This document shows, one piece after another, positions 26,161 to 35,072 of a stretch of 64,000 nt of DNA; position 1 is the stretch's first letter, and each line of letters opens with the position of its first letter. The DNA is taken from assembly GCF_007830315.1 (NCBI RefSeq), contig NZ_VLKJ01000001.1:620001-684000 (forward strand), in the 5' to 3' direction. The notes beneath the pieces were generated by a model. It was not told the origin of the DNA. It saw nothing but the letters and a program-made list of their open reading frames with translations, and made no database searches. The position numbers and the translations under genes were made by a program. Origin of the DNA: Novosphingobium taihuense (GTDB lineage: Bacteria; Pseudomonadota; Alphaproteobacteria; Sphingomonadales; Sphingomonadaceae).

Positions 26161-27326
26161 TCCTTTCGCCCTACGATGCCGAGGACCACGGCGAAATCCG
26201 GGAAGGCGTGCGCAAGCTTTGTGCGCAGTTTCCGGGCGAATACTGGCGCAAGCTGGACGAGAAGCGTGAGTATCCGACCGATTTCGTGAATGCGCTGACC
26301 GAGGCTGGCTGGCTTTCAGTGCTGATCCCGGAGGAATATGGCGGGTCGGGGCTGGGTCTTGGCGCGGCAGCAGCGATCCTCGAGACGATCCAGTCCGAGG
26401 GCGGCAATGGCGGCGCGTGCCATGCGCAGATGTACATCATGGGCACGATCCTGCGCCATGGCTCGGAAGAACAGAAGCGCGCCTATCTTCCGAAGATCGC
26501 AAGCGGCGAATTGCGGCTTCAGGCCTTCGGAGTGACCGAGCCGACAAGCGGGACCGATACAACGTCCCTGCGCACTTTTGCCCGGCGCGAGGGCGACCAG
26601 TACATCGTCAACGGTCAGAAGATCTGGACCAGCCGGGCCGAGCATTCCGACCTGATGCTGCTGCTGGCACGGACGACCCCGCGCGAGGAGGTGGCGAAGA
26701 AGACTGACGGGCTTTCGGTGTTCATTGTCGACATGCGCGAGGTGGTGGGCAAGTCGCTCACCATCCGCCCGATCCGCACGATGATGAACCATGCGACGAC
26801 CGAAGTGTTCTTCGACAACATGCGCATCCCGGCGGCGAACCTGCTGGGCGAGGAAGGCAAGGGCTTTCGCTATATTCTTTCAGGCATGAACGCCGAGCGC
26901 GTGCTGATCGCCGCTGAATGCGTGGGTGATGCCAAGTGGTTCACGCGGCGCTCGGTCGACTATGCCAAGGAGCGGCAGGTGTTCGGGCGGGCGATCGGGG
27001 CCAATCAGGGCGTCGCCTTCCCCATCGCCAAGGCTTACGCGAACATGCGCGCGGCCGAACTGATGGTGCGTGAAGCGGCGCGGATGTACGAGGCAGGCCT
27101 GCCGATGGGCGCGGAGGCCAACATGGCCAAGATGCTCGCCGCAGATGCCTCGTGGGAAGCGGGCAATGCCTGCGTCCAGACCCACGGCGGCTTCGGCTTT
27201 GCCGAGGAGTACGACGTGGAGCGCAAGCTGCGCGAGACGCGGCTCTATCAGGTGGCGCCGATCAGCACGAACCTGATCCTGTCATTTCTGGCCGAGCATG
27301 TGCTGGGGTTGCCGCGGAGTTACTGA
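26157..27326 (+). CDS. Acyl-CoA dehydrogenase (isovaleryl-type catalytic Glu)
   Basis: This 389-residue paralogue of the enzyme at 22535 has VTEPTSGTDTTSLRT, GQKIWTSRAEHSDL and the CVQTHGGFGFA segment. The C-terminal position that normally holds the catalytic Glu reads LYQVAPIST, with no Glu. Instead Glu247 occurs in NAERVLIA, the position used in isovaleryl-CoA and long-chain dehydrogenases. It therefore probably acts on a different, perhaps branched, intermediate. It is the last gene of the operon, followed by REP-like elements. Confidence 0.92.
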   Translation: MILSPYDAEDHGEIREGVRKLCAQFPGEYWRKLDEKREYPTDFVNALTEAGWLSVLIPEEYGGSGLGLGAAAAILETIQSEGGNGGACHAQMYIMGTILRHGSEEQKRAYLPKIASGELRLQAFGVTEPTSGTDTTSLRTFARREGDQYIVNGQKIWTSRAEHSDLMLLLARTTPREEVAKKTDGLSVFIVDMREVVGKSLTIRPIRTMMNHATTEVFFDNMRIPAANLLGEEGKGFRYILSGMNAERVLIAAECVGDAKWFTRRSVDYAKERQVFGRAIGANQGVAFPIAKAYANMRAAELMVREAARMYEAGLPMGAEANMAKMLAADASWEAGNACVQTHGGFGFAEEYDVERKLRETRLYQVAPISTNLILSFLAEHVLGLPRSY

Positions 27327-27373
27327 GTTGCGCGGCGTTTTCGAGGTTCGGGGGTTGCGCTCTGTGGCGACGC

Positions 27374-27453
27374 AATGGGCCCCGGCCTTCGCCGGGGTGA
27401 CGGATGGTGTTGCCCTATCCCGCGTCGTCCCGGCCAAGGCCGGGACCCATTAC
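27374..27453. repeat. Head-to-head pair of REP-like elements
   Basis: A unit at 27374-27402 (GGGCCCCGGCCTTCGCCGGGG plus GTGACG) is followed by its near reverse complement at 27423-27453 (CGTCGTCCCGGCC plus AAGGCCGGGACCCATTAC). Each forms a strong hairpin and together they form a BIME-like unit between the convergent operon end and the efflux channel gene. Confidence 0.8.
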
Positions 27454-27497
27454 GCTGGTGGGCAGAGCTACCTACGCAGGCGGGAATGCAGAGGGCG

Positions 27498-28907
27498 CTA
27501 TTGCTTTGGCGCAGCCGTCGTTTCGACCAGTCCACCGCCCAGGGCGCGGTAGAGTTCAACCATGTTGCTGGCCTTGGTCAGCCTCACCGAGACGAGCGAC
27601 TGGCGCGCGTTGTAGAGCGTGCGCTGGGCGTCGAGCGGTTCGAGATAGTTGGCGACGCCGGAATCGTAGCGCAACTGGCTGAGCCGGTAGGCGGTGGCGG
27701 CGTTGGCTTCGAGCGAGGTCTGGGCGCGAACGCTTTCATCAATGGTGCCGCGCCGCGCGAGGGCATCGGCGACTTCGCGGAAAGCGGTCTGGATCGTGCG
27801 CTCGTAGGTTGCGAGCGCCGCATCGCGCGAGGCTTTGGCAGCGGCAAGGTTGTTGGCCGTCGCACCGCCGTCGAAGATGCGCTGGCGCACGGCGGCGTTG
27901 GCGGTCTTCTGGAAATCGCCGCTGCTGAAGATGCTGGTCAGCCCTGCGCTGGCAAAGCCGAACAGGCCTGTGAGCGAGAGCGTGGGGAAGAACGCTGCGC
28001 GGGCAGCGCCAATGTCGGCATATGTCGCCTTCAGGTCATGCTCGGCGGCGAGGACGTCCGGACGGCGCAAGAGCACCTCGGACGACACGCCGACCGGCAG
28101 GGCATCGCGCACCTGATCGGCTATGCCGAGCGTGGTCGGCAGAAGGTCATCCGCAAGCGGGCCACCCGCGATCAGTTCGAGCGCGTTGCGGGCTTGTGCA
28201 AGACTGGTGCTGAATTCGGCGACTGCCGCCTCGGCGCTGTTGAGCGCGGTGGTGGCGGTTGCGACGTCGAGCCTGGTGCCGATGCCGTTGGCCTCTCGCC
28301 GCACGTTGACGTCGAGCGTCTGCCTGCGCGAGGCGACGGTTTCCTCGGCGATGCGCAGTGCATCGGCGGTGGCCGCGTAGGACAGCCATGCGCTTGCGGT
28401 TTCTGCGACGAGTGCGATCTGGGTGGCCTTGCGGCCTTCGTCGGTCGCCAAATAGCTTTCGAGAGCGCTCTGGCTCTGGTTCCGCAAGCGGCCCCAGAGG
28501 TCGATCTCGTAGGCGCTGGTACCGGCCTGGACGAGGAAGTTGTCGGTCACCCGGCCGGCCGTGCCCTGCACTGCAGAGAGCGTGCCCGAGGCGTTGACGA
28601 TGGGGAACAGGGCGGCGCGGTTTACGCGGTAGAGCGCGCGGGCCCTTTCCACATTGGCGAGCGTGGCGCGCAGGTTGCGGTTCTCGGCCAGCGCCTTTGC
28701 GATGACTTGCTGCAGGCGGGCGTCGGTGAAGAATTCGCGCCAGCCGAGCGCGTCGGCTGTTGTCTCGCCGCTCGCCAGCACCGGATAGGCGCCGCCTTGC
28801 GGGAGCGTCTGCGGCACGGGGGCTGCGGGCTGAACGTACTTGGGCGCAAGGTTGCAGGCCGCGAGCGAGGCTGCGGGCAGCATGGCGATGATCGCGCGGA
28901 GCTTCAT
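27498..28907 (-). CDS. RND efflux outer-membrane channel lipoprotein (NodT family)
   Basis: This 469-residue protein has a lipoprotein signal (ASLAAC lipobox near residue 17) and two homologous OEP domains of long helices and beta strands. It resembles OprM/TtgC channels that span the outer membrane and periplasm. SLTGLFGFAS and the second-repeat LAEHDLKATYADIGAARAAFFP region are typical. It overlaps the permease gene by 4 bp and is the last gene of the adaptor-permease-channel operon. Confidence 0.93.
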   Translation of the reverse strand: MKLRAIIAMLPAASLAACNLAPKYVQPAAPVPQTLPQGGAYPVLASGETTADALGWREFFTDARLQQVIAKALAENRNLRATLANVERARALYRVNRAALFPIVNASGTLSAVQGTAGRVTDNFLVQAGTSAYEIDLWGRLRNQSQSALESYLATDEGRKATQIALVAETASAWLSYAATADALRIAEETVASRRQTLDVNVRREANGIGTRLDVATATTALNSAEAAVAEFSTSLAQARNALELIAGGPLADDLLPTTLGIADQVRDALPVGVSSEVLLRRPDVLAAEHDLKATYADIGAARAAFFPTLSLTGLFGFASAGLTSIFSSGDFQKTANAAVRQRIFDGGATANNLAAAKASRDAALATYERTIQTAFREVADALARRGTIDESVRAQTSLEANAATAYRLSQLRYDSGVANYLEPLDAQRTLYNARQSLVSVRLTKASNMVELYRALGGGLVETTAAPKQ

Positions 28908-31900
28908 GCCGGTTCTCCCTGCACTTGCGGCCCGGTCTCAGGCTTCTTGCGATTGAACAGGCCCTTCACCACGACGAAGAACACCGGCACGAGGAAGATC
29001 GCCAGCACCGTGGCCGAGAGCATGCCGCCCATCACGCCGGTGCCGATCGCGCGGCGGCCGTTGGCCCCTGCCCCGTCGGCCAGGACCAGCGGCACAACGC
29101 CCGCGATGAAGGCGACGCTGGTCATGATGATCGGACGCAGACGAAGGCGCGCGCCCTCCAGCGCCGCGGCGACAGGTGTCGCGCCTTTGGCCATGGCGAA
29201 TTCGGCGAACTCGACGATGAGGATCGCGTTCTTGGCCGAGAGGCCGATGGTGGTGAGCAGGGCCACCTGGAAGTAGATGTCGTTGTCATAGCCGCGCAAG
29301 GTGACGGCAAGGACCGCGCCGATGATGCCCAGCGGGATCACCAGCAGTACCGCAACCGGCACGGACCAGCTTTCATAAAGCGCGGCAAGGCACAGGAAGA
29401 TGAAGAAGACCGAAGCTGCATAGAGCAGCGTGGACTGGCTGGAGGCGGCGCGCTCCTGATACGACAGGCCACTCCATGCAGGCGTGAAGCTGCCCTCGAG
29501 CTGCCCTGCATTGTCCTCCATGATCTGCATCGCCTCGCCCGAGCTCACGCCGGGTGCCCCACTGCCGCTCAATTGCTGGGCGGCGATGCCGTTGAAGCGA
29601 TCGAGCCGGACCGGGCCCTGCGTCCAGCGCGATGAGGCGAAGGCAGAGAACGGGGCCATCTCGCCATTGGCGCTGCGCACGAACCACTGGCCGAGGTCGG
29701 AAGGCTTGGACCTGTAGGGCGCATCGCCCTGGACATAGACGCGCTTGACGCGGCCCCGATCGACGAAGTCGTTCACGTAGAGCCCGCCCCAGGCGATGGA
29801 GAGCGTGGAGTTGGCGCTGGCGGGCGCGATCTGGAAGGCGGTCAGGGCATCGTCATCGATATCGACCTTGAGCTGCGGGGTGTCTTCAAGGCCGCTCAGG
29901 CGGACCTGTGCAAGGCGATCGTCGTCGCCTGCCATCTTGGTCAGCTGGCGGCGAGCGGCGGTGAGCGCTTCACGACCGGCACCAGCACTGTCCTGAATCC
30001 ACATCTCGAAGCCGGCCGACTGGCCGAGGCCACGGATCGGCGGCGGGGAGAGCACGAAAATCTGTGCAGCGCGCGACTTGCGGAAGTAGCCGTTGAGTCG
30101 TTCGGCAATGGCAGCGGCGGAGCTGTCGGCGCCCTTGCGTTCGGACCAGTCCTTGAGCAGCACGAAGCCCTGTCCCGCATTCTGCGCAGAGCCCGACTGT
30201 CCACGGCCCATCACGACGAACACGGCCTTGATGTTGTCGGCTTCGGTCTTGCGGATGTAGTCGGAGATCTCGTTGGCGACGGCGCGGGTCTGCTCGGCGG
30301 TGGAGCCGACCGGGAGCTGGTAGCTGAGCGACAGGTTGCCCTGATCCTCGTCGGGCAGGAAGCTCGTCGGCAGGCGGACGTAGAGCAGCACCATGGCAAT
30401 GGTGATGCCCGCGAAGACGATCAGCCACGGGCGCGGGCGACCGACCACGCGGGCTAGGCGCGAGCGGTAGCGACCTTCGAGATTGGCATAACCGTTGTTG
30501 AAGGCGCTGAAGAACAGGCCCTTGGGCTTCTCGTGCGCTTCGAGCGGCTTGAGCAGGGTGGCGCAGAGCGCAGGCGTGAAGACCAGTGCGACGAGCACGG
30601 ACAGGGACATGGCCGAGACGATGGTCACCGAGAACTGGCGATAGATCGCGCCGGTGGAGCCGCCGAAGAAGGCCATCGGCACGAACACGGCGGTGAGCAC
30701 CAGCGTGATGCCGATCAGGGCCGAAGTGATCTCCTCCATCGACTTGACGGTGGCTTCGAGGGGGCCGAGCCCTTCCTCGTGCATCACGCGCTCGACGTTC
30801 TCGACCACGACGATGGCGTCATCGACCAGCAGGCCGATGGCGAGGACGACGCCGAACATGGTCAGCGTGTTGATCGTGTAGCCGACCAGCGAGAGCACGC
30901 CGAAAGTACCGAGCAGCACGACCGGCACGGCAATCGCCGGGATCAGCGTGGCGCGCCAGCTCTGCAGGAACACGAACATCACCACCACGACCAGGACGAT
31001 GGCCTCGAACAGCGACCACACAACTTCCTCGATCGAGAGCTTGACGAAGATGCTGCTGTCACGCGGGTAGGCGACGGCGTAGCCCTCGGGCAGGTCCTTG
31101 GCGAGGTTCTCCACCTCGGCCTTGACGAGATCGGCCGTCCGGGTGGCGTTGGCGCCCGAGGCGAGGCTGATCGACAGGCCGGTTGCGGGAAAGCCGTTGA
31201 ACTTGCTGAGCGAGCCGTAGCTTTCCTCGCCCATTTCGACGCGGGCGACGTCCTTGAGCTTGACCACCGAGCCATCGACGTTGGTCTTGACCACAACGTT
31301 TTCGAACTGCTCGGGCGTTTCGAGACGCGAGCGAGCGGTGACCGTGGCATTGAGACGCTGGCCTTCGGGTGCGGGATTGCCGCCGATCTCGCCCGCGGCG
31401 ACCTGGGTGTTCTGGGCCTGCAGCGCTGCTGTGACGTCAGACGGCATGAGCTGGACCGCCGCGAGGCGCAGCGGATCGAGCCAGATACGCATCGCGAAGG
31501 ATCCGCCGAAGACGTTGGTGCTGCCTACGCCCTCCACGCGCGAGAGCGGGTCCTGGAAATGGGTGGTCAGGTAGTCGGAGATGTCTGAATTGGTGGCGCG
31601 GCCGGTCTTGTCATAGATCGAGACGACCATCAGCTGGTCGGACTGCGCCTTGTTGACGTTGACGCCCTGCTGCTGAACCACGGCGGGCAACCGGCTGACC
31701 GCACGCGAGATCGCGTTCTGGACCTGCACTTGCGCAGTATCGGGGTCGGTGCCCTTGTCAAACGTGACGGTGATGTTTGCAGATCCGTTGGACGAAGTGG
31801 AGGTGAAGTAGAGCATCCCGTCGAGGCCCTTGAGCTGCTGCTCAAGGACCTGCGTGACCGAGTTTTCGACCGTGGCGGCATCGGCGCCGCCATAGGACGC

Positions 31901-32041
31901 GTTGATCGAGACTGTGGGCGGGGCGATATCGGGGTATTGCTCGACGCCCATGGTGCGAACCGCGATCAGACCGGCAGCCATGATCACGATGGCGAGCACC
32001 CAGGCAAAGATCGGTCGGTGCGCGAAAAAGCGGGAAATCAT
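28904..32041 (-). CDS. RND multidrug efflux permease (AcrB/TtgB type)
   Basis: The 1045-residue inner-membrane proton/drug antiporter has twelve predicted helices and two large periplasmic loops. The N terminus MISRFFAHRPIFAWVLAI, the QVQNAISRAVSRLP porter segment, the TM4 proton-relay pair in GLLVDDAIVVVENVER and the TM10 Lys region SAKNAILIVEFAEFAM fit the HAE1 family of broad-specificity pumps. Substrate range cannot be read from sequence. It lies 6 bp from the adaptor gene. Confidence 0.96.
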   Translation of the reverse strand: MISRFFAHRPIFAWVLAIVIMAAGLIAVRTMGVEQYPDIAPPTVSINASYGGADAATVENSVTQVLEQQLKGLDGMLYFTSTSSNGSANITVTFDKGTDPDTAQVQVQNAISRAVSRLPAVVQQQGVNVNKAQSDQLMVVSIYDKTGRATNSDISDYLTTHFQDPLSRVEGVGSTNVFGGSFAMRIWLDPLRLAAVQLMPSDVTAALQAQNTQVAAGEIGGNPAPEGQRLNATVTARSRLETPEQFENVVVKTNVDGSVVKLKDVARVEMGEESYGSLSKFNGFPATGLSISLASGANATRTADLVKAEVENLAKDLPEGYAVAYPRDSSIFVKLSIEEVVWSLFEAIVLVVVVMFVFLQSWRATLIPAIAVPVVLLGTFGVLSLVGYTINTLTMFGVVLAIGLLVDDAIVVVENVERVMHEEGLGPLEATVKSMEEITSALIGITLVLTAVFVPMAFFGGSTGAIYRQFSVTIVSAMSLSVLVALVFTPALCATLLKPLEAHEKPKGLFFSAFNNGYANLEGRYRSRLARVVGRPRPWLIVFAGITIAMVLLYVRLPTSFLPDEDQGNLSLSYQLPVGSTAEQTRAVANEISDYIRKTEADNIKAVFVVMGRGQSGSAQNAGQGFVLLKDWSERKGADSSAAAIAERLNGYFRKSRAAQIFVLSPPPIRGLGQSAGFEMWIQDSAGAGREALTAARRQLTKMAGDDDRLAQVRLSGLEDTPQLKVDIDDDALTAFQIAPASANSTLSIAWGGLYVNDFVDRGRVKRVYVQGDAPYRSKPSDLGQWFVRSANGEMAPFSAFASSRWTQGPVRLDRFNGIAAQQLSGSGAPGVSSGEAMQIMEDNAGQLEGSFTPAWSGLSYQERAASSQSTLLYAASVFFIFLCLAALYESWSVPVAVLLVIPLGIIGAVLAVTLRGYDNDIYFQVALLTTIGLSAKNAILIVEFAEFAMAKGATPVAAALEGARLRLRPIIMTSVAFIAGVVPLVLADGAGANGRRAIGTGVMGGMLSATVLAIFLVPVFFVVVKGLFNRKKPETGPQVQGEPA

Positions 32042-32047
32042 CCGGGA

Positions 32048-33307
32048 TCAGTTCCCGCCGCTCTGGGAAGCCGTTTCGGGCTTCGGCTTGCTGCCGGCAG
32101 GTACGACCTTGGCCTTCTGCCCTTCGCGCGCGTTGATGAGTCCTTCGACGACGACCCTTTCACCGGGCTTGAGGCCGGAGGTCACCAGCCAGTTCTGGCC
32201 GACCGGGCTGTCGGCAACGATCTCGCGCTTCTCGAGTTCGTCCTTGGCATTTGCAACCAGCACACTGGCGCGTCCGCGCGGGTCACGGCTGACCGCAGCC
32301 TGGGGAATCAGGATGCCGTTAGGCACGGTGCCCTGTGAAACGCGGGCGCGGACGAACAGGCCGGGTAGGAGTTCACCCCTAGGATTGGGCACGACGGCGC
32401 GCACGGTGATCGTGCCGGTTTCGGGGTCGACGTCGATATCGGCGGGATTGAGCTTGCCTGCCACGGGATAGGTGCTGCCATCGGGCAGGACGACGGTGAC
32501 CGGGGCCGCGCCCGAGACCAGCTTGCCGCTTTCGATCGCACGCCGCAGCGCGATGAAGTCTGCGCCCGACTGCTTGATGTTGACGTACATCGGATCGAGC
32601 CGCTGGACTTTGGCCATGGGCGTGGTCTGGGCATTGGTGACGAGCGCGCCCTTGGTGACCATCGAGATGCCGATGCGTCCGCTGATCGGCGAGGACACGC
32701 GGGTGAAGCCGAGGTTGACCTGCGCCGAGGCCAGTGCAGCCCGAGCCTGGCCGACGGCGGCCCGCGACTGGTTGTAGGCGGCGCGCGCATCGGCTGCGTC
32801 CTGCTTGCTGACGCCGCCCTGCAACGCCAGCGCCTCGAAGCGCTCGGCCTTGAGACGATTGGCCTCGACGGTGGCCTGCGCGGCAGCGAGCGATGCCGAG
32901 GCTTGCGCCTGACTGGCCGCGTAAAGGCGGGAATCGATCTGGTAGAGCGGTTGGCCAGCGCGCACGAACGAGCCTTCCTGGAACAGTCGCTGCATCACGA
33001 TGCCGGCGACTTGAGGGCGCACTTCGGCGATCTCGGACGCTTCGGTGCGTCCGGAGAGTTCTGCCGTCAGTTCGACCGGCTCTGTCTTTGCGATCATTAC
33101 GCCGACGACCGGGGTCGGCTTGGGTTTTGAAGCGTCGGACGAACCGCAGGCACCAAGCGTCAGAGACGCGATGACGACTGTGGCTGGCGCAAAAATGGCT
33201 GGCACCACAGTGCCTGCGAAGAACGAATTACGGATGCTGGAGCGCAAGGACAGTCTCACTCGAAAACGCCAATCTGCACATTCCGGCACTGCTTCAGAGC
33301 GAATCAC
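32048..33307 (-). CDS. RND efflux periplasmic adaptor lipoprotein (AcrA type)
   Basis: This membrane-fusion protein of about 419 residues has a lipobox LTLGAC near residue 54, lipoyl halves (SEIAEVRPQVAGIVMQRLF and GFTRVSSPISGRIG), a coiled-coil hairpin of Ala/Gln-rich helices, and beta-barrel and proximal domains. The GTG start at 33307 gives an unusually long N-region before the signal; a GTG near 33259 (VRLSLRSSIRN) would be more typical. It is the first gene of the operon. No TetR- or MarR-type regulator lies next to it. Confidence 0.93.
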   Translation of the reverse strand: MIRSEAVPECADWRFRVRLSLRSSIRNSFFAGTVVPAIFAPATVVIASLTLGACGSSDASKPKPTPVVGVMIAKTEPVELTAELSGRTEASEIAEVRPQVAGIVMQRLFQEGSFVRAGQPLYQIDSRLYAASQAQASASLAAAQATVEANRLKAERFEALALQGGVSKQDAADARAAYNQSRAAVGQARAALASAQVNLGFTRVSSPISGRIGISMVTKGALVTNAQTTPMAKVQRLDPMYVNIKQSGADFIALRRAIESGKLVSGAAPVTVVLPDGSTYPVAGKLNPADIDVDPETGTITVRAVVPNPRGELLPGLFVRARVSQGTVPNGILIPQAAVSRDPRGRASVLVANAKDELEKREIVADSPVGQNWLVTSGLKPGERVVVEGLINAREGQKAKVVPAGSKPKPETASQSGGN

Positions 33308-33602
33308 GCTGCACGCAATCCACTCTTACTTCGCAAGTGCGAAAGGGCCTTGAAGCCGGTGTCTAGCATATTGCTGCAGCCAAGCACGTCCCTTGATTGG
33401 GAAGGTCGCGGGCTGCGACACAAAGTTACAAATGCCCTGCAAGTTCCCGCGAAATGCCGATTCGACGCAGCACAAGCCCAAAATCGAACTAAAATCGTTC
33501 GGCGCCTGTGAAATTCAGTGGAAAGACGCGCAAAGGCCATGGCTTTCGCGGTTCGCCATGCGTTAGCCGTGCGCTCCCTTTCCAGCAGAGGACATCAGGA
33601 CA
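33308..33602. other. Divergent intergenic region, efflux operon / HU
   Basis: About 295 bp hold the promoters of the efflux operon and HU. The middle is relatively AT-rich (AAAATCGAACTAAAATCG near 33480). No clear operator palindrome or RNA gene was recognised. Confidence 0.4.
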
Positions 33603-33878
33603 ATGAACAACAGCGACCTCGCCGATTCCATCGCAGCAAGCCACGGCCTCACCAAGGCAGACGCCCGCAAGGTCGTCGACAGCGTTTTTGCAGCGATCGC
33701 CGACGCAGCCGCGAAGGGCGAGGAAGTCTCGCTGAACGGCTTCGGCAAGTTCAAGGTCAAGAACACCCCGGCCCGTGAAGGCCGCAACCCCTCGACCGGC
33801 GCCACCATCCAGATCGCAGCTTCGAACAAGCTGACCTTCTCGGCTGCAAAGGCGGTCAAGGACAAGCTGAACGGCTGA
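33603..33878 (+). CDS. DNA-binding protein HU
   Basis: This is a 91-residue nucleoid protein of the HU/IHF family that bends DNA as a dimer. The signature GFGKFKVKNTPAREGRNPSTG with the conserved Pro at the tip of the DNA-binding arm is intact, followed by KLTFSAAKAVKDKLN. AGGAC upstream serves as ribosome site. It stands alone and ends in a strong hairpin. Confidence 0.96.
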   Translation: MNNSDLADSIAASHGLTKADARKVVDSVFAAIADAAAKGEEVSLNGFGKFKVKNTPAREGRNPSTGATIQIAASNKLTFSAAKAVKDKLNG

Positions 33879-33886
33879 TCCGTTCC

Positions 33887-33926
33887 GGACCGGCGCCTGC
33901 CAACGCGGGCGCCGGGTCCACCTTTG
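33887..33926 (+). terminator. Hairpin terminator after HU
   Basis: GGACCGGCGCC (33887-33897) pairs with GGCGCCGGGTCC (33908-33919) over 11 bp with one bulged base. A short CTTT tract follows. It begins 8 bp after the HU stop. Confidence 0.65.
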
Positions 33927-34465
33927 CGATTGGATGACGGCAGCTCTAGAAATGGCTGCGCCCGATCGGCAGGCTTGAGCCCAGTTGCGCTCGCCTCGGC
34001 GGACACAGTTAACCGCAATTATCCAGACAGTTGCACCGAATCGACGAAAGATCGCCCAGGTTACATCCGAATCGGAGTATCTGGCCGGATCACAAGTGAT
34101 GTCCGGTACTTCATGGGCGGCTGTTAGTTCCTTACCGTGCAGCAGTTTTCCCTTACAACTTTAGTTAATGAAACTGACCGGGACATCCCCTTGCTGACAT
34201 TAAGTTAAGCTAAACTTTCACAAACCACTCGCCCGACAAGACCCATTATCTCATTGTTATTTATAACATAGTTTAACCCCCAACCGAACCTGCTGTGGTT
34301 AATATCTGCCGTTCCCGACCCGCAGCACGTTAACCTTTGCTTAGGCAGCTACACCTAGGGCTTCCCTCAGTCCGGCCACTTGTCGGCAATGGATTGCACA
34401 AGGGTTTGCGCAATCCTCTTCGGGACGGCTCCGGTGGCTCCGGGGCTTTGGAAAGGGGAATTGAG
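33927..34465. other. Long AT-rich leader/promoter region of the pilus cluster
   Basis: About 540 bp without a convincing gene. From about 34130 to 34310 it is markedly AT-rich for this genome (TTATTTATAACATAG near 34257), as expected for a promoter region. A perfect 7-bp stem, GGATTGC (34391-34397) with GCAATCC (34410-34416), lies in the probable leader of the pilin mRNA. A short frame at 33924-34127 has no ribosome site or recognisable domain and was not called. Confidence 0.5.
34330..34344. promoter_or_regulatory. CtrA-like box upstream of the pilin gene
   Basis: TTAA-N7-TTAG (34330-34344, within GTTAACCTTTGCTTAGG) differs at one base from the alphaproteobacterial CtrA consensus TTAA-N7-TTAA. 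It lies about 120 bp before the DUF4402 pilin. A chance match is possible. Confidence 0.3.
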
Positions 34466-34990
34466 ATGAAGAAGTTGCTTGCCAGTGCGGCTGTTGCCGC
34501 CGGGCTGCTGGCCGGAGGCTCCGCCTTCGCCCAGGCCGCGAATACCAGCAGTGCGACCGCATCGGGCTCGGTCACGATCGTGCGCCCGCTGACGATCACC
34601 AAGAACAGCGACCTCGCCTTCGGCCGTATCGTGCGTCCGCGCACCGGCGGAACGGGCACCGTCACGTTGGCGAACACCGGCAACACGGTCGTTGCAGCCA
34701 GCGGCGCGGTTGCGCTTGCCAGCACCACCAGCCGTGCGCAGTTCACGGTTGACGGCGAAGGCGGCCAGTCGGTCACGGCCTCGATCCCGTCGAGCGTGAA
34801 CCTGACGAGCGGCACCAACACCATCGCAGTCACGCTGCTGCCCGACTTCGGTTCGACCGTGACGCTTTCCGGCGCGCTGGCCGCTGCCGGTTCGTCGACG
34901 CTCAACGTCGGTGGCTCGTTCAGCCTGCCTGACACCCAGGCGACTGGCGCCTATACCGGCAACTTCACGGTTACCGTCACGTATCAGTGA
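34466..34990 (+). CDS. DUF4402 secreted protein, probable major pilin
   Basis: This 174-residue protein has a clear signal peptide (KKLLASAAVAAGLLAGGSAFA) and a mature DUF4402 beta domain. Marks are SVTIVRPLTITKNSDLAFGRIV, AQFTVDGEGGQSVT and the closing TGNFTVTVTYQ. DUF4402 proteins are Ig-like subunits found beside fimbrial chaperones and ushers. Being single-domain and first in the cluster, this is the best candidate for the main structural subunit. GAAAGGGG supports the ATG at 34466. The 3' domain of the last cluster gene is homologous. Confidence 0.85.
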   Translation: MKKLLASAAVAAGLLAGGSAFAQAANTSSATASGSVTIVRPLTITKNSDLAFGRIVRPRTGGTGTVTLANTGNTVVAASGAVALASTTSRAQFTVDGEGGQSVTASIPSSVNLTSGTNTIAVTLLPDFGSTVTLSGALAAAGSSTLNVGGSFSLPDTQATGAYTGNFTVTVTYQ

Positions 34991-35072
34991 GGTGACTCTC
35001 CGGAGAGATGTGCCGTAATCATGCGGCACCTCTCCGGGCGGCAGGGTACCGGAGGCAGGAGGGGGACAGGCA

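Noticed and set aside
27375..29276. Plus-strand 633-residue frame over the efflux channel and permease ends
   Set aside because: It is antisense to the NodT-type and AcrB-type genes, has no ribosome site and begins within a REP element.
33924..34127. 67-residue frame between HU and the pilin
   Set aside because: No ribosome site, no conserved-looking pattern, and it starts within the HU terminator region.
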